Notes: generated by a model from the sequence alone, not told the origin. Counted from the stretch's first letter, positions 1 through 9,266 are shown. The stretch is DNA of 64,000 nt from Pseudomonas sp. BN417 (GCF_029871205.1 NZ_SSOJ01000115.1:62001-126000); one strand, 5' to 3'. A program made the numbers and translations.

Positions 1-290
1 TGGAGGGGGCCGAAGTCTTTCCCAGCCTGGACGCCGCGATCGAGCGCGCCGAAGCCTGGGCCCGCGAGGAAGAGGCCGAGGAAGTGATGCTGATCGGCGG
101 CGCCCAGCTTTATGCGCAGGGCCTGGCCCAGGCCGACCGCCTCTACCTGACCCGCGTGGAACTGGCCCCGGAAGGTGATGCCTGGTTCCCCGAAGTGCCG
201 GAGCAGGATTGGCGACTGGCTTCCAGCATCGAGCATGAGGCGACGGCCGAGACGCCGGCCTATGCCTTCGAGGTGTGGGAGAAGCGCTGA
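1..290 (+). CDS. folA: Dihydrofolate reductase, C-terminal part (5' end outside window)
   Basis: The frame is open from the left edge (codons start at base 3) to a TGA at 288-290, giving about 95 C-terminal residues. The peptide VMLIGGAQLYAQ matches the conserved DHFR segment (glycine pair plus the following strand), and the tail ending YAFEVWEKR is a typical DHFR C-terminus. The enzyme reduces dihydrofolate to tetrahydrofolate with NADPH in the cytoplasm. The substrate-binding N-terminal half lies outside the window, so integrity of the whole gene cannot be judged. Confidence 0.93.
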   Translation, partial: EGAEVFPSLDAAIERAEAWAREEEAEEVMLIGGAQLYAQGLAQADRLYLTRVELAPEGDAWFPEVPEQDWRLASSIEHEATAETPAYAFEVWEKR

Positions 291-320
291 GCTTCTGGCC
301 GCTGCGCCGTTTGCTCTTGT

Positions 321-416
321 TGTGGGGGCGAATTCATTCGCTATGCAGGCCGAAGGCCTGCCTGATGAACACAAGGGACTGCTGCGCAGTCCTTAGCGAA
401 TGAATTCGCCCCCACA
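321..416. repeat. Compound inverted repeat (REP/BIME-like)
   Basis: A perfect 23-bp inverted repeat (321-343 with 394-416; core GGGGGCGAATTCATTCGC) encloses two smaller perfect hairpins: 45-51/55-61 within the 300s (345-351 with 355-361, loop GAA) and 376-382 with 386-392 (loop TGC). The whole can fold as a three-way junction. It fills the space between the convergent folA and metallophosphoesterase genes. It has no T-tract, so it is not a classical terminator. A relative lies at 2405-2479 and a half-copy near 46247. Confidence 0.85.
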
Positions 417-439
417 GGAAAGATTGCCCTCGCGTCGTA

Positions 440-907
440 TCAGACCTGCAGCTCCACCAGCTCCGCCCGCACCCGACGCCCCTCGATCACCAGCAATCCC
501 ACCGACACCGGCAACTTGAAGCGCCGCGGCCCCGCGCTGCCGGGGTTGACGTGCAGCAGCTCTCCGCGCCGGGTGATCAGTGGCTTGTGGGAGTGCCCGG
601 TGACTACCACCTCGATGCCACGCGCAGCCAGGTCGTCGGGGATGTCGGCCTGGTCGTGCACCAGGTAGATGCCCACTTCTCCCAGGTGCAGCTCTTCAAC
701 GTCCCGGATGCCGTCCGCCCAGGCGTCTCGGTCGTTGTTGCCGCGTACGGCGGTCAGCGGCGCCAGTCCGCGCAAGGAATGGAGGATTTCCGGCTTGCCG
801 ATGTCCCCGCCATGGAGGATGTGGTCGCAGCCCTGCAGTGCGGCCAGGGCCTCGGGCCGCAGCAGGCCGTGGGTGTCGGAGATCAGGCCGATGCGCAGGG
901 TCGTCAT
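440..907 (-). CDS. YfcE/MJ0936-type metallophosphoesterase
   Basis: The 155-residue product begins MTTLRIGLISDTHG, the SDTHG metal-binding motif of calcineurin-like phosphoesterases. HGGDIG, RGNND, LVHDQ and VTGHSHKP follow in the usual order, supplying the Asp/His/Asn ligands of a dinuclear metal site. YfcE-family enzymes hydrolyse phosphodiesters; the physiological substrate is generally unknown. The start at 907 was chosen because the family N-terminus begins there; the frame stays open for 60 more codons of unrelated sequence that overlaps the permease C-terminus. It lies 40 bp downstream of the permease stop on the same strand. Confidence 0.88.
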   Translation of the reverse strand: MTTLRIGLISDTHGLLRPEALAALQGCDHILHGGDIGKPEILHSLRGLAPLTAVRGNNDRDAWADGIRDVEELHLGEVGIYLVHDQADIPDDLAARGIEVVVTGHSHKPLITRRGELLHVNPGSAGPRRFKLPVSVGLLVIEGRRVRAELVELQV

Positions 908-947
908 GGTGAAGGGCCTCGTCGGGGAGCGAGGCCCATTCTGCCAC

Positions 948-2327
948 TTAGCGGGTTTGCACCGGGGTTTCCGGCAGGAACCAGTTGAGCAGCAGGGCGC
1001 AGAGGCCGCCGGTGGCGACGCCGGATTCGAGGATGTTGCGCAGCGCCGCCGGCATGTGCGCGAGGAACTCAGGCACCTGGGACACACCCAGCCCCAGGGC
1101 CAGGGATACGGCGATGATCAGCAGCGCGCGGCGGTCCAGGGTGGTGCCGGCGAGGATGTTGATGCCGGATGCGGCCACCGCGCCGAACATCACCATGGCG
1201 GCGCCACCCAGCACCGGCTCGGGAATGGCTTGGAGCACACCGGCCACCGCCGGGAACAGGCCCAGCAGCACCAGCATCAGGGCGATCCACAGGCCGATAT
1301 GGCGGCTGGCGATGCCGGTCAGTTGAATCACGCCGTTGTTCTGCGCGAAGACCGAGCTGGGAAAGGTGTTGAACAGGCCGGCCAGCAGGGAGTTGGCGCC
1401 ATTCACCAGCACGCCGCCCTTGATCCGCTGCATCCACAGCGGGCCTTCCACCGGCTGGCGTGAAACCTTGCTGGTCGCGGTGACGTCGCCGATGGCTTCC
1501 AGGGAGGTCACCAGGTAGATCACCAGCATCGGCACGAACAACGACCAGGAGAAGCCCAGGCCGAAGTGCAGCGGCACCGGCACCTGCACCAGCGGGGCCT
1601 CATGCATGCCGCTGAAGTCCAGGCGGCCGAGCCAGGCGGCCAGGGCGTAGCCCACCAGCAGGGCGATGACGATGGCGCCGCTGCGCATCCATACCAGCGG
1701 GATGCGGTTGAGCAGCAGGATCACGCCGAGCACGGTGCCGGACAGCAGCAGGTTCTCGCCGTTGGCGAAGCTGCCGTCGCCCATGGCGGAGAAGCCGCCG
1801 CCCATGCTGATCAGGCCCACCTTGATCAGGGTCAGGCCGATCATCAGGACTACGATGCCGGTCACCAGTGGATTGATCAGGCGCTTGATGAAGGGCAACA
1901 CGCGGGAGATGCCCATCTCGACGAAGGCACCGGCCATCACCACGCCGAAGATCGCCGCCATCACCCCTTCCACCGGCGTGCCCTGCTTGACCATCAGAGC
2001 GCCGCCGGCGATCAGCGGGCCGACGAAGTTGAAGCTGGTGCCCTGGACGATCAGCAGCCCCGCGCCGAAGGGTCCGAAACGCTTGCACTGGACGAAGGTG
2101 GCGATGCCGGAGACCACCAGGGACATGGAGACGATCAGGTTGGTGTCCCGTGCCGATACGCCCAGTGCCTGGCAGATCAGCAGGCCCGGCGTGACGATGG
2201 GGACGATGATCGCCAGCAGGTGCTGCAGCGCGGCGAGCAGCGCTGCCAGCGGGCGCGGCTTGTCTTCCAGGCCGTAGAGCAGTTCGTTGCTGGCCTCGAT
2301 GACGGGAGGCTTTTCCAGTGAAGTCAT
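948..2327 (-). CDS. NCS2-family purine (xanthine/uracil-type) permease
   Basis: A roughly 459-residue, very hydrophobic protein with about 12-14 predicted membrane segments. It has NCS2 hallmarks: LQHLLAI near the N-terminus, QGTSFNFVGP in the segment that carries the substrate-interacting region, and SLEAIGDVTATSKVS around residue 260. The family imports xanthine, uric acid or uracil with H+ or Na+ across the inner membrane. The start MTSLEK at 2327 is preferred over the ATG five codons upstream. Substrate cannot be settled from sequence alone. The neighbouring folate and phosphoesterase genes suggest only a loose nucleotide theme. Confidence 0.88.
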   Translation of the reverse strand: MTSLEKPPVIEASNELLYGLEDKPRPLAALLAALQHLLAIIVPIVTPGLLICQALGVSARDTNLIVSMSLVVSGIATFVQCKRFGPFGAGLLIVQGTSFNFVGPLIAGGALMVKQGTPVEGVMAAIFGVVMAGAFVEMGISRVLPFIKRLINPLVTGIVVLMIGLTLIKVGLISMGGGFSAMGDGSFANGENLLLSGTVLGVILLLNRIPLVWMRSGAIVIALLVGYALAAWLGRLDFSGMHEAPLVQVPVPLHFGLGFSWSLFVPMLVIYLVTSLEAIGDVTATSKVSRQPVEGPLWMQRIKGGVLVNGANSLLAGLFNTFPSSVFAQNNGVIQLTGIASRHIGLWIALMLVLLGLFPAVAGVLQAIPEPVLGGAAMVMFGAVAASGINILAGTTLDRRALLIIAVSLALGLGVSQVPEFLAHMPAALRNILESGVATGGLCALLLNWFLPETPVQTR

Positions 2328-2404
2328 GACGATCGACCGCAAAAAAGCGGCGATTCTACTGCGTAGGATGGGTTGGGCGAAGCGATACCTGTCGAACGCG
2401 AACC

Positions 2405-2479
2405 TGTAGGAGCGATTTCAATCGCGAAACGGGCCGAAGGCTCGTCCCAGGGGGCATCGCGAATGAATTCGCTCCCACA
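2405..2479. repeat. Imperfect inverted repeat, same family as 321-416
   Basis: Arms at 2405-2427 (TGTAGGAGCGATTTCAATCG...) and 2457-2479 (...GAATGAATTCGCTCCCACA) are 23 nt each, as in the element at 321-416, but pair imperfectly. The 29-nt centre is GC-rich. It sits between the permease promoter side and the ilvD terminator. Confidence 0.75.
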
Positions 2480-2488
2480 AGAAAGCAG

Positions 2489-2514
2489 AAAGCCCGGCGC
2501 GGAGGCCGGGCTTT
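2489..2514 (-). terminator. Rho-independent terminator after ilvD
   Basis: A perfect 10-bp stem AAAGCCCGGC / GCCGGGCTTT with a 6-nt loop lies 15 bp after the ilvD stop. T-rich sequence follows on the minus strand (CTTTCTGCTTTC), and TTCTTGTTG on the plus side. Confidence 0.88.
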
Positions 2515-2528
2515 CTTGTTGCTGGAGC

Positions 2529-4370
2529 TTACAGGTGGTCCAGCATCGCCTTGTTGCGCACCGCACCCTTGTCGGCGCTGGTGGCCAACAGGGCGTAGGC
2601 CTTGAGCGCGGTGGTCACCTTGCGCGCGCGCGGCGCGGCCGGTTTCCAGCCTTTCTTGTCCTGCGCGTGGCGGCGGTGGGACAGCTCTTCATCGCTGACC
2701 AGCAGCTGGATGGTGCGGTTGTGGATGTCGATGTGGATCCTGTCGCCGTCCTCCACCAGGCCGATGGCGCCGCCGGCAGCGGCTTCAGGCGAGGCGTGGC
2801 CGATGGACAAGCCCGAGGTGCCGCCGGAGAAGCGGCCGTCGGTGAGCAGGGCGCACTGCTTGCCCAGGCCCTTGGACTTCAGGTAGCTGGTGGGGTAGAG
2901 CATTTCCTGCATGCCCGGGCCACCTTTCGGACCTTCGTAGCGGATGATCACCACGTCGCCGGCCTTCACTTCGTCGGCGAGGATGCCCTTCACCGCGGCG
3001 TCCTGGCTTTCGAAGATCTTCGCGGTACCTTCGAACACATGGATGGACTCGTCCACGCCGGCGGTCTTCACCACGCAGCCGTCGAGGGCGATGTTGCCGT
3101 AGAGCACGGCCAGGCCGCCTTCCTGGGAGTAGGCATGCTCGACGCTGCGAATGCAGCCTTCGGCGCGGTCGTCGTCCAGGGTCGCCCAGCGGGTGCTCTG
3201 GCTGAACGCGGTCTGGGTCGGGATGCCTGCCGGGCCGGCCTTGAAGAAGGTGTGTACGGCTTCATCCTGGGTCTGGGTGATGTCCCATTGGGCGATGGCA
3301 TCGCTCATGCTCGGGCTGTGCACGGTGGGCACGTCGGTGTGCAGCAGGCCGCCACGGGCCAGCTCGCCGAGGATGCTGAAGATGCCGCCGGCGCGGTGCA
3401 CGTCTTCCATGTGGTACTTCTGGATGTTCGGCGCCACCTTGCACAGCTGCGGCACTTTGCGCGACAGGCGATCGATGTCGCGCAGGTCGAAGTCGATTTC
3501 CGCCTCCTGGGCGGCGGCCAGCAGGTGCAGGATGGTGTTGGTCGAGCCGCCCATGGCGATGTCCAGGGTCATGGCGTTCTCGAAGGCCTTGAAGCTGGCG
3601 ACGTTGCGCGGCAGCACGGACTCGTCGCCTTCGCCGTAGTAGCGCTGGCACAGCTCGACGGCCAGGCGGCCGGCGCGCAGGAACAGCTGCTCGCGGTCGC
3701 TGTGGGTGGCCAGGGTGGAGCCGTTGCCCGGCAGCGCGAGGCCGAGGGCCTCGGTCAGGCAGTTCATCGAGTTGGCGGTGAACATGCCGGAGCAGGAGCC
3801 GCAGGTGGGGCAGGCGCTGCGCTCGTATTCGGCGACCTTCTCGTCGGAGCAGGAGTCGTCGGCGGCGGCGACCATGGCGTCCACCAGGTCCAGGCCGTGG
3901 TTGGCCAGCTTGGTCTTGCCGGCTTCCATCGGGCCGCCGGAGACGAAGACCACCGGGATGTTCAGGCGCAGGGCGGCCATCAGCATGCCGGGGGTGATCT
4001 TGTCGCAGTTGGAAATGCAGACGATGGCGTCGGCGCAGTGGGCATTGACCATGTATTCCACGGAGTCGGCGATGATCTCGCGGCTCGGCAGGGAATAGAG
4101 CATGCCGTCGTGGCCCATGGCGATGCCGTCGTCGACGGCGATGGTGTTGAATTCCTTGGCCACGCCGCCGTGTTTCTCGATTTCGCGGGCAACCAGCTGG
4201 CCCAGGTCCTTGAGGTGCACGTGGCCGGGCACGAACTGGGTGAAGGAGTTGGCGATGGCGATGATCGGCTTCTTGAAATCCTCGTCCTTCATCCCGGTGG
4301 CGCGCCACAGCGCACGGGCGCCGGCCATGTTGCGGCCGTGGGTGGAGGTTTTCGAACGGTAATCGGGCAT
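2529..4370 (-). CDS. ilvD: Dihydroxy-acid dehydratase
   Basis: The 613-residue product is the normal length for IlvD. It converts 2,3-dihydroxy-isovalerate and 2,3-dihydroxy-3-methylvalerate to the 2-keto acids of valine and isoleucine synthesis. Visible signatures are [22 protein letters not shown] at the N-terminus, [12 protein letters not shown] (around residue 120) and [21 protein letters not shown] (around 195), which supply Fe-S cluster cysteines, and GRFSGGTSG near the C-terminus. AGGAAA lies 6 nt before the ATG. It is monocistronic: 258 bp separate it from rlmI upstream and a strong terminator follows. The upstream gap shows a GC-rich hairpin (about 4599-4620) but no convincing promoter to my eye. 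Confidence 0.97.
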   Translation of the reverse strand: MPDYRSKTSTHGRNMAGARALWRATGMKDEDFKKPIIAIANSFTQFVPGHVHLKDLGQLVAREIEKHGGVAKEFNTIAVDDGIAMGHDGMLYSLPSREIIADSVEYMVNAHCADAIVCISNCDKITPGMLMAALRLNIPVVFVSGGPMEAGKTKLANHGLDLVDAMVAAADDSCSDEKVAEYERSACPTCGSCSGMFTANSMNCLTEALGLALPGNGSTLATHSDREQLFLRAGRLAVELCQRYYGEGDESVLPRNVASFKAFENAMTLDIAMGGSTNTILHLLAAAQEAEIDFDLRDIDRLSRKVPQLCKVAPNIQKYHMEDVHRAGGIFSILGELARGGLLHTDVPTVHSPSMSDAIAQWDITQTQDEAVHTFFKAGPAGIPTQTAFSQSTRWATLDDDRAEGCIRSVEHAYSQEGGLAVLYGNIALDGCVVKTAGVDESIHVFEGTAKIFESQDAAVKGILADEVKAGDVVIIRYEGPKGGPGMQEMLYPTSYLKSKGLGKQCALLTDGRFSGGTSGLSIGHASPEAAAGGAIGLVEDGDRIHIDIHNRTIQLLVSDEELSHRRHAQDKKGWKPAAPRARKVTTALKAYALLATSADKGAVRNKAMLDHL

Positions 4371-4628
4371 GACGGTTTCCTGCGGCTAATCAGGTATCGG
4401 TTGTAAGCGTATGGTGAGCGCCGCCTGTGCCGGTTGCAAACGGCAGTTGGCCGTGCGTTCGGAAGGGGCCGGGAGACGAGGCGGGGTCACCGCTCGTTCG
4501 GCCTAGGCTCACTCAAGCCCGCCGGAGGATGGTTGGCGAGGAATCGCCCGATTCTACGCCGGGCCCGACCGGCAGGGAAAGGCTGGCGGTCGGGCCGGCG
4601 CGAGGCGCCGGCCCTGGCGCCGCCGCGA

Positions 4629-5825
4629 TCAGCTGTTGGGCAGCAGGCGGCAGGTCAGGCTCTTGATGTAGCGAGTCTCGCTGATGGCCGGGTGCACCGG
4701 GTGGTCCGGGCCCTGGCCGCCGCGCTCCAGCAGGAGGATGTTGCGGTCCAGGTGGCGGGCGCTGTTGAGCAGGATGTTCTGCAGGTCGTCCTCCGGCAGG
4801 TGCATGGAGCAGGAGGCGCTGACCAGGATGCCGTCCTTGTTGAGTAGGCGCATGGCCTGTTCGTTGAGGCGGCGGTAGGCGGCCTCGCCGTTCTTCAGGT
4901 CCTTCTTGCGCTTGATGAAGGCCGGCGGGTCGGCGATCACCACGTCGAAGCGCTCTTCGGCGGCCTTGAGCTCCTTCAGGGCTTCGAAGACGTCGCCTTC
5001 GACACAGGCGACCTGCTCGGACAGACCGTTCAGTGCGGCGTTGCGCTCGACGCCGTCGAGGGCGAAGCCGGAGGCGTCCACGCACATGACTTCAGTGGCG
5101 CCGAAGGCCGCGGCCTGCACGCCCCAGCCGCCGATGTAGCTGAACAGGTCGAGCACGCGCTTGCCCTTCACGTAGGGCGCCAGGCGTGCGCGGTTCATGC
5201 GGTGGTCGTAGAACCAGCCGGTCTTCTGGCCTTCCAGTACCGGGGCTTCGAACTTCACGCCGTTCTCCTCCAGGGCGACCCACTCGGGCACCACGCCGAA
5301 CGCGGTGTCGACGTAGCGCTCCAGGCCTTCGGCGTCGCGGGCGCTGGAATCGTTTTTCCAGAGCACGCCGCGAGGTTTCAGCACCTGCACCAGGGCGTCC
5401 AGCACGGCGTCCTTGTGGCGTTCCATGGCCGCGGAGGCGAGCTGCACCACCAGAATGTCACCGAAGCGGTCCACCACCAGGCCGGGAAGCAGGTCGGAAT
5501 CGCCATAGACCAGGCGGTAGAAGGGCTTGTCGAAGAGCCGTTCGCGCAGGCTCAGGGCGACGTTGATGCGGTGCACCAGCAGCGACTTGTCCAGGCTGTG
5601 CTTGACGTCGCGGGAGACCAGGCGGGCGCAGATCAGGTTGTTCGGGCTGAGGGCGACCACCCCCAGCGCCTTGCCGCCGGCGGCTTCGAGAATCGCCTGG
5701 TCGCCCGGCTGGAAGGCGTTCAGCGGGGTGGCGACCACGTCCACTTCGTTGCTGTAGACCCACAGGTGGCCGGCGCGCAGGCGTCGATCGGCATTGGCTT
5801 TGAGGCGCAGGCTGGGCAGGGACAT
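4629..5825 (-). CDS. rlmI: 23S rRNA (cytosine-C5) methyltransferase RlmI-like
   Basis: A 398-residue protein with an N-terminal PUA-like RNA-binding domain (LKANADRRLRAGHLWVYSNE), a central EEHEA-type domain, and a Rossmann methyltransferase fold. SAM motif I is VLDLFSYIGGWGVQAAAFGA, motif IV is VIADPPAFIKRKKD, and SASCSMHL carries the catalytic cysteine. RlmI forms m5C1962 in 23S rRNA. The start at 5825 has GGAGAGA 5-6 nt upstream; the frame runs 45 codons further with non-homologous sequence. Homologues in Pseudomonas are often annotated simply as class I SAM methyltransferase. Confidence 0.92.
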   Translation of the reverse strand: MSLPSLRLKANADRRLRAGHLWVYSNEVDVVATPLNAFQPGDQAILEAAGGKALGVVALSPNNLICARLVSRDVKHSLDKSLLVHRINVALSLRERLFDKPFYRLVYGDSDLLPGLVVDRFGDILVVQLASAAMERHKDAVLDALVQVLKPRGVLWKNDSSARDAEGLERYVDTAFGVVPEWVALEENGVKFEAPVLEGQKTGWFYDHRMNRARLAPYVKGKRVLDLFSYIGGWGVQAAAFGATEVMCVDASGFALDGVERNAALNGLSEQVACVEGDVFEALKELKAAEERFDVVIADPPAFIKRKKDLKNGEAAYRRLNEQAMRLLNKDGILVSASCSMHLPEDDLQNILLNSARHLDRNILLLERGGQGPDHPVHPAISETRYIKSLTCRLLPNS

Positions 5826-6002
5826 GAGTCTCTCTCCGGAAAAAAGGCCGGGATTATACCCTAGCCCGCACCGGCTCCGGGGGCCGCCCGGCGGTGCTCG
5901 CGGCGACCTGGTGGGAACGAACGGAAGCAGCCAGAAATCCTGCGCTACAGGCCGGCGCATCCGGGTAGACTGTCGCCTCGGTCAACCTTCTTCTTCATCC
6001 CC

Positions 6003-6869
6003 ATGGCTCAAGAACTTTCCGCAGAACAGATTCGCCAGGTCCTGCAGGGCATCAGCGTGCCGCCGCAACCGCAGATCATGGTCGACCTGCAGATGGAGCA
6101 GGTCATGCCGAGCCCGGACCTCAAGTCCATCGCCCGGCTCATCAGCCAGGACCCGGGACTGTCCGGTGCCCTGCTGAAGATCGTCAACTCGCCGTTCTTC
6201 GGCCTGACCAACCGCATCGCCTCGATCCAGCAGGCGGTGAACCTGCTCGGCTGCAACACGGTGATCAACCTGATCAACGCGCAGTCGATCAAGGGCGAGA
6301 TGAGCGACGAGACCATCGTCACCCTGAACCGCTTCTGGGATACCGCCCAGGACGTGGCCATGACCTGCCTGACCCTGGCCAAGCGCATCGGCTACCAGTC
6401 GGCGGACGAGGCCTATGCCCTCGGCCTGTTCCACAACTGCGGCATCCCGCTGATGCTCAAGCGTTTTCCCGACTACATGACGGTGCTGGAAGAGGCCTAT
6501 GCCAGCGCCGGCCCGGAGCGTAGGGTGGTGGACACCGAGAACCGCCTGCTGAACACCAACCACGCCGTGGTCGGCTACTTCACCGCGCGCTCCTGGCGCC
6601 TGCCCGAGCACCTCTGCGAAGCCATCGCCAACCACCACAACGCCCTGTCCATCTTCAGCGACGACTCCGGCCGCGACGCGCAGCTGAAAAACCTGCTGGC
6701 GATCCTCAAGATGGCCGAGCACATCTGCGCCTCGCACCTGGTGCTGGGCAACCAGGCCGAGGACCATGAGTGGCAGAGCATTCGCGCCCAGGTACTGGAC
6801 TATGTGGGGCTCTCGGAGTACGACTTCGAGAACCTCAAGGAAAGCATCCGCGAGCTGGGCGCCCACTGA
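6003..6869 (+). CDS. HDOD-domain protein
   Basis: The 288-residue protein is made almost entirely of an HDOD domain, a relative of HD phosphohydrolases. Characteristic stretches are LQGISVPPQPQIMVDL at the start, IARLISQDPGLSGALLKIVNSPFFGL, the following IQQAVNLLGC, and LFHNCGIPLM. The HD-type catalytic residues are not complete, as is normal for HDOD proteins, which act as signalling or scaffold modules. No GGDEF, EAL or receiver domain is attached. It stands alone on the plus strand, 177 bp from divergent rlmI, with mutM 81 bp downstream. Function is unknown beyond a likely regulatory role. Confidence 0.88.
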   Translation: MAQELSAEQIRQVLQGISVPPQPQIMVDLQMEQVMPSPDLKSIARLISQDPGLSGALLKIVNSPFFGLTNRIASIQQAVNLLGCNTVINLINAQSIKGEMSDETIVTLNRFWDTAQDVAMTCLTLAKRIGYQSADEAYALGLFHNCGIPLMLKRFPDYMTVLEEAYASAGPERRVVDTENRLLNTNHAVVGYFTARSWRLPEHLCEAIANHHNALSIFSDDSGRDAQLKNLLAILKMAEHICASHLVLGNQAEDHEWQSIRAQVLDYVGLSEYDFENLKESIRELGAH

Positions 6870-6894
6870 CGCACGCCCATCGACGCCGCCAGGC

Positions 6895-6911
6895 CCCGGA
6901 TTTCATCCGGG
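6895..6911. repeat. Short palindromic repeat (CCCGGAT-type)
   Basis: CCCGGA TTTCA TCCGGG lies between the HDOD gene and mutM and is followed by CTACC. It resembles the short interspersed CCGGAT..ATCCGGGCTAC units seen in Pseudomonas genomes. With no T-run it is not a strong terminator. Confidence 0.6.
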
Positions 6912-6950
6912 CTACCGACCGAGAGCCGCCGTACGCATTCGAGATACGCC

Positions 6951-7763
6951 ATGCCTGAACTACCCGAAGTCGAAACCACCCGCCGGGGCATCGCCCCCTT
7001 CCTGGAAGGCAAGCGCGTCAGCCGGGTGATAGTGCGTGAGCGCCGCCTGCGCTGGCCCATTCCCGAGGACCTCGACGTGCGCCTCTCCGGCCAGTGCATC
7101 CTCAAGGTGGAGCGTCGCGCCAAGTACCTGCTGCTGCAGGCCGAGGCCGGCACCCTGATCAGCCACCTGGGCATGTCCGGCAGCCTGCGTCTGGTGGAGG
7201 CCGGGCTGGTGGCGGCCAAGCACGAGCATGTGGATATCGAGCTGGAATCGGGCATGGCCCTGCGCTACACCGACCCGCGCCGCTTCGGTGCCATGCTCTG
7301 GAGCGACGACCCGCTGAACCACGAGCTGTTGCGCCGCCTCGGTCCCGAGCCGCTTGGCGGGCTCTTCGACGGCGAGCGCCTGTACCAGCTTTCCCGCGGC
7401 CGCAGCATGGCGGTCAAGCCGTTCATCATGGACAACGCGGTGGTGGTGGGCGTAGGCAACATCTACGCCAGCGAGGCGCTGTTCGCCGCCGGCATCGATC
7501 CGCGCCGCGAAGCCGGTTCCATTTCGCGGGCGCGCTACCTGGCGCTCGGCGAGGAGATCAAGCGCATCCTCGCCCAGGCCATCGAATGCGGCGGCACCAC
7601 CCTACGGGACTTCGTCGGCGGCGACGGCAAGCCGGGCTACTTCCAGCAGGAGTTGTTCGTCTACGGCCGTGGCGGCGAGTTCTGCAAGAACTGCGGCTCG
7701 ACCCTGCGGGAAATTCGTCTCGGCCAACGCGCCAGCGTCTATTGCCCGCGCTGCCAACGCTGA
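6951..7763 (+). CDS. mutM: Formamidopyrimidine-DNA glycosylase (Fpg)
   Basis: A 270-residue protein starting [13 protein letters not shown]: after Met removal Pro1 is the Schiff-base nucleophile and Glu2 the catalytic acid. [14 protein letters not shown] and [13 protein letters not shown] follow, and the C-terminus has the zinc finger FCKNCGSTL...YCPRCQR (four Cys). It excises 8-oxoguanine and other oxidised purines and nicks the AP site. All key residues are present and length is normal. Confidence 0.97.
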   Translation: MPELPEVETTRRGIAPFLEGKRVSRVIVRERRLRWPIPEDLDVRLSGQCILKVERRAKYLLLQAEAGTLISHLGMSGSLRLVEAGLVAAKHEHVDIELESGMALRYTDPRRFGAMLWSDDPLNHELLRRLGPEPLGGLFDGERLYQLSRGRSMAVKPFIMDNAVVVGVGNIYASEALFAAGIDPRREAGSISRARYLALGEEIKRILAQAIECGGTTLRDFVGGDGKPGYFQQELFVYGRGGEFCKNCGSTLREIRLGQRASVYCPRCQR

Positions 7764-7838
7764 ATCCGCGCCGGGCCGCGAGGTCCGGCGTCTGCCATCC
7801 AGCTCTCAACCTCCAAGAGCAACAAAGAAGTCTTCCCC

Positions 7839-8417
7839 ATGTACGGTAACTACCTGCCCCGCAATCCTTTCGCCGAGGCGGTCGGCCACGGCGTGCTCAA
7901 GCTGATGGGCTGGCGCATCGAAGGGCGCATGCCGGACCTCGACAAGTTCGTGGTGATCGGCGCCCACCACACCTCCAACTGGGATTTCGTGATTTTCCTC
8001 GCGGTGAAGTTCGTACTGCGCTTGAATGCACGTTGGTTCGGCAAGCACACCCTGTTCCGCTGGCCCTTCGCCGGCCTGATGCAGCGCTGGGGCGGGGTGC
8101 CGATCCAACGCCACCTCAGGCTGAACATGGTGGAGCAGGCGGTGCAGAGCTTCCGCGAGAGCCGCCAGTTCATGCTGGTGATCTCGCCGGAAGGCACGCG
8201 CAAGCGGGTGGAGCGCTGGAAGATGGGCTTCTACCACATCGCCCGAGGCGCCGAAGTGCCCATAGTTCCGGCCGCCCTGGACTACGCCAACCGCCGCGTG
8301 GTCATAGGTCAGCCATTTTTCCCCAGTGGCGACGAGCAGGCCGACCTGCGTCAGCTGCTGGCCTTCTACCGCCCGTACGTGCCGAAAAAACCCGACTACG
8401 CTTTCCATGGCGATTGA
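7839..8417 (+). CDS. PlsC-like 1-acylglycerol-3-phosphate acyltransferase family protein
   Basis: The 192-residue product has acyltransferase motif I as HHTSNWDF (HX4-5D), ALFKHTLF-like motif II (GKHTLFRWPF), and motif III as ISPEGTRKR (EGTR). It ends soon after the PIVPAALD region. It probably transfers an acyl chain to a glycerol-phosphate-type acceptor at the inner membrane. It is shorter than essential PlsC and lacks a clear N-terminal membrane helix, so a secondary or remodelling role is likelier. It is 75 bp downstream of mutM, possibly co-transcribed. Confidence 0.85.
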   Translation: MYGNYLPRNPFAEAVGHGVLKLMGWRIEGRMPDLDKFVVIGAHHTSNWDFVIFLAVKFVLRLNARWFGKHTLFRWPFAGLMQRWGGVPIQRHLRLNMVEQAVQSFRESRQFMLVISPEGTRKRVERWKMGFYHIARGAEVPIVPAALDYANRRVVIGQPFFPSGDEQADLRQLLAFYRPYVPKKPDYAFHGD

Positions 8418-8489
8418 AGGCCGTCACGGTGTCAATCTGCCATGCACTGTTATAGTTTTTCGCACACTCATCGTTGAAGGATCGCCCTC

Positions 8490-8846
8490 ATGAACCTGTT
8501 CCGCTCCACCGCTGCTGTCCTGGCGCTGACCACTGGCCTGCTGGCGCTGCCGGCTGGCGCGGAAGTGGTGCAGGAGAATGCCAGCGGTGACCCCATGTAC
8601 ACCGTTGAGGCCCCCACCGGCTACAGCATGGCCGGCGACGTGCTGATCGCCCGGCCGCTGCTGATCGGCGCCACTGTGATCGGCGCCGGCCTGTTCATCA
8701 TCAGCCTGCCCTTCTCGGCCCTGGGCGGTAACGTCGAGGAAGCCGCCAACGAGCTGATTGGCGTGCCGGGCCGGGAAGCCTTTGTGCGCTGCCTGGGCTG
8801 CACCATGAGCGGCTACAGGCACGACAGGGCCAGCGAAGGCTACTGA
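8490..8846 (+). CDS. Small exported protein of unknown function
   Basis: A 118-residue protein. It begins [25 protein letters not shown], a good Sec signal peptide with AxA-type cleavage (PAGA). A second hydrophobic stretch ([24 protein letters not shown]) and a C-terminal part with two cysteines (RCLGC) follow. GAAGGAT lies upstream of the ATG. A strong terminator follows at 8865. It is likely anchored in or associated with the envelope. I do not recognise a characterised family. Confidence 0.78.
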   Translation: MNLFRSTAAVLALTTGLLALPAGAEVVQENASGDPMYTVEAPTGYSMAGDVLIARPLLIGATVIGAGLFIISLPFSALGGNVEEAANELIGVPGREAFVRCLGCTMSGYRHDRASEGY

Positions 8847-8864
8847 GCCTCCCCCCTCACCAGG

Positions 8865-8907
8865 CCGACGGCTCCATCCCTTCCGGGATGGGGCCGTCGG
8901 TGTTTTC
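8865..8907 (+). terminator. Strong rho-independent terminator
   Basis: A 16-bp stem (8865-8880 with 8885-8900, one G-T pair) with a UUCC loop is followed by TGTTTTC. It ends the transcript of the small exported protein, 19 bp after its stop. Confidence 0.9.
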
Positions 8908-8984
8908 AGGCAGGGCGCGGGTTGCCGGACGGCCACAGCATCGGGTAATAGCTGGTGCCTGGTCCGGGTGAAGGAATACCGCCC

Positions 8985-9242
8985 GTGAAGGCCTGCTCCC
9001 GCGTTGTCCTGTTCGCCCTGGCCGCCTCGACCTGCCGGTGGACGAGGCACGCCGGCAGTTCTGGGTCAGCGGCCGCCCTGCAGCGGGTGGACGCGAAGGC
9101 CGCGGCATTCGACGGTGCCTTCCGCACCCGCCTGTTCAATGCGGTGCGCAGCGGCGAGTTGGATGGCCTGCAGACCAGTTCGCTAATGAACGACCTGGGT
9201 TATGCCGGCCGGATCTTCCAGAGCCTGCGCAATGTGCTGTAG
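8985..9242 (+). pseudogene. Possible decayed gene remnant or small orphan CDS
   Basis: One plus-strand frame is open from a GTG at 8985 (an in-frame ATG at 8955 also exists) to TAG at 9240-9242. The C-terminal 45 residues (AFDGAFRTRLFNAVRSGELD, then LQTSSLMNDLGYAGRIFQSL) read like genuine helical protein. The N-terminal part is compositionally odd, while another frame over about 9020-9065 reads plausibly (LDLPVDEARRQFWVSG). This suggests the 3' end of an older gene broken by a frameshift and lacking its 5' end. Alternatively GTG-KACSRVVLFALAAS could be a signal peptide of a small secreted protein. The rest of the 607-bp space 8847-9453 holds a terminator and a repeat pair. Confidence 0.4.
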
Positions 9243-9266
9243 GGCGAATCTGGGCAGTCGCCCTTG

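Noticed and set aside
4371-4628. Small gene between rlmI and ilvD
   Set aside because: Open frames there are short, Arg/Pro/Gly-rich shadows; the region holds only GC-rich hairpins and the ilvD leader.
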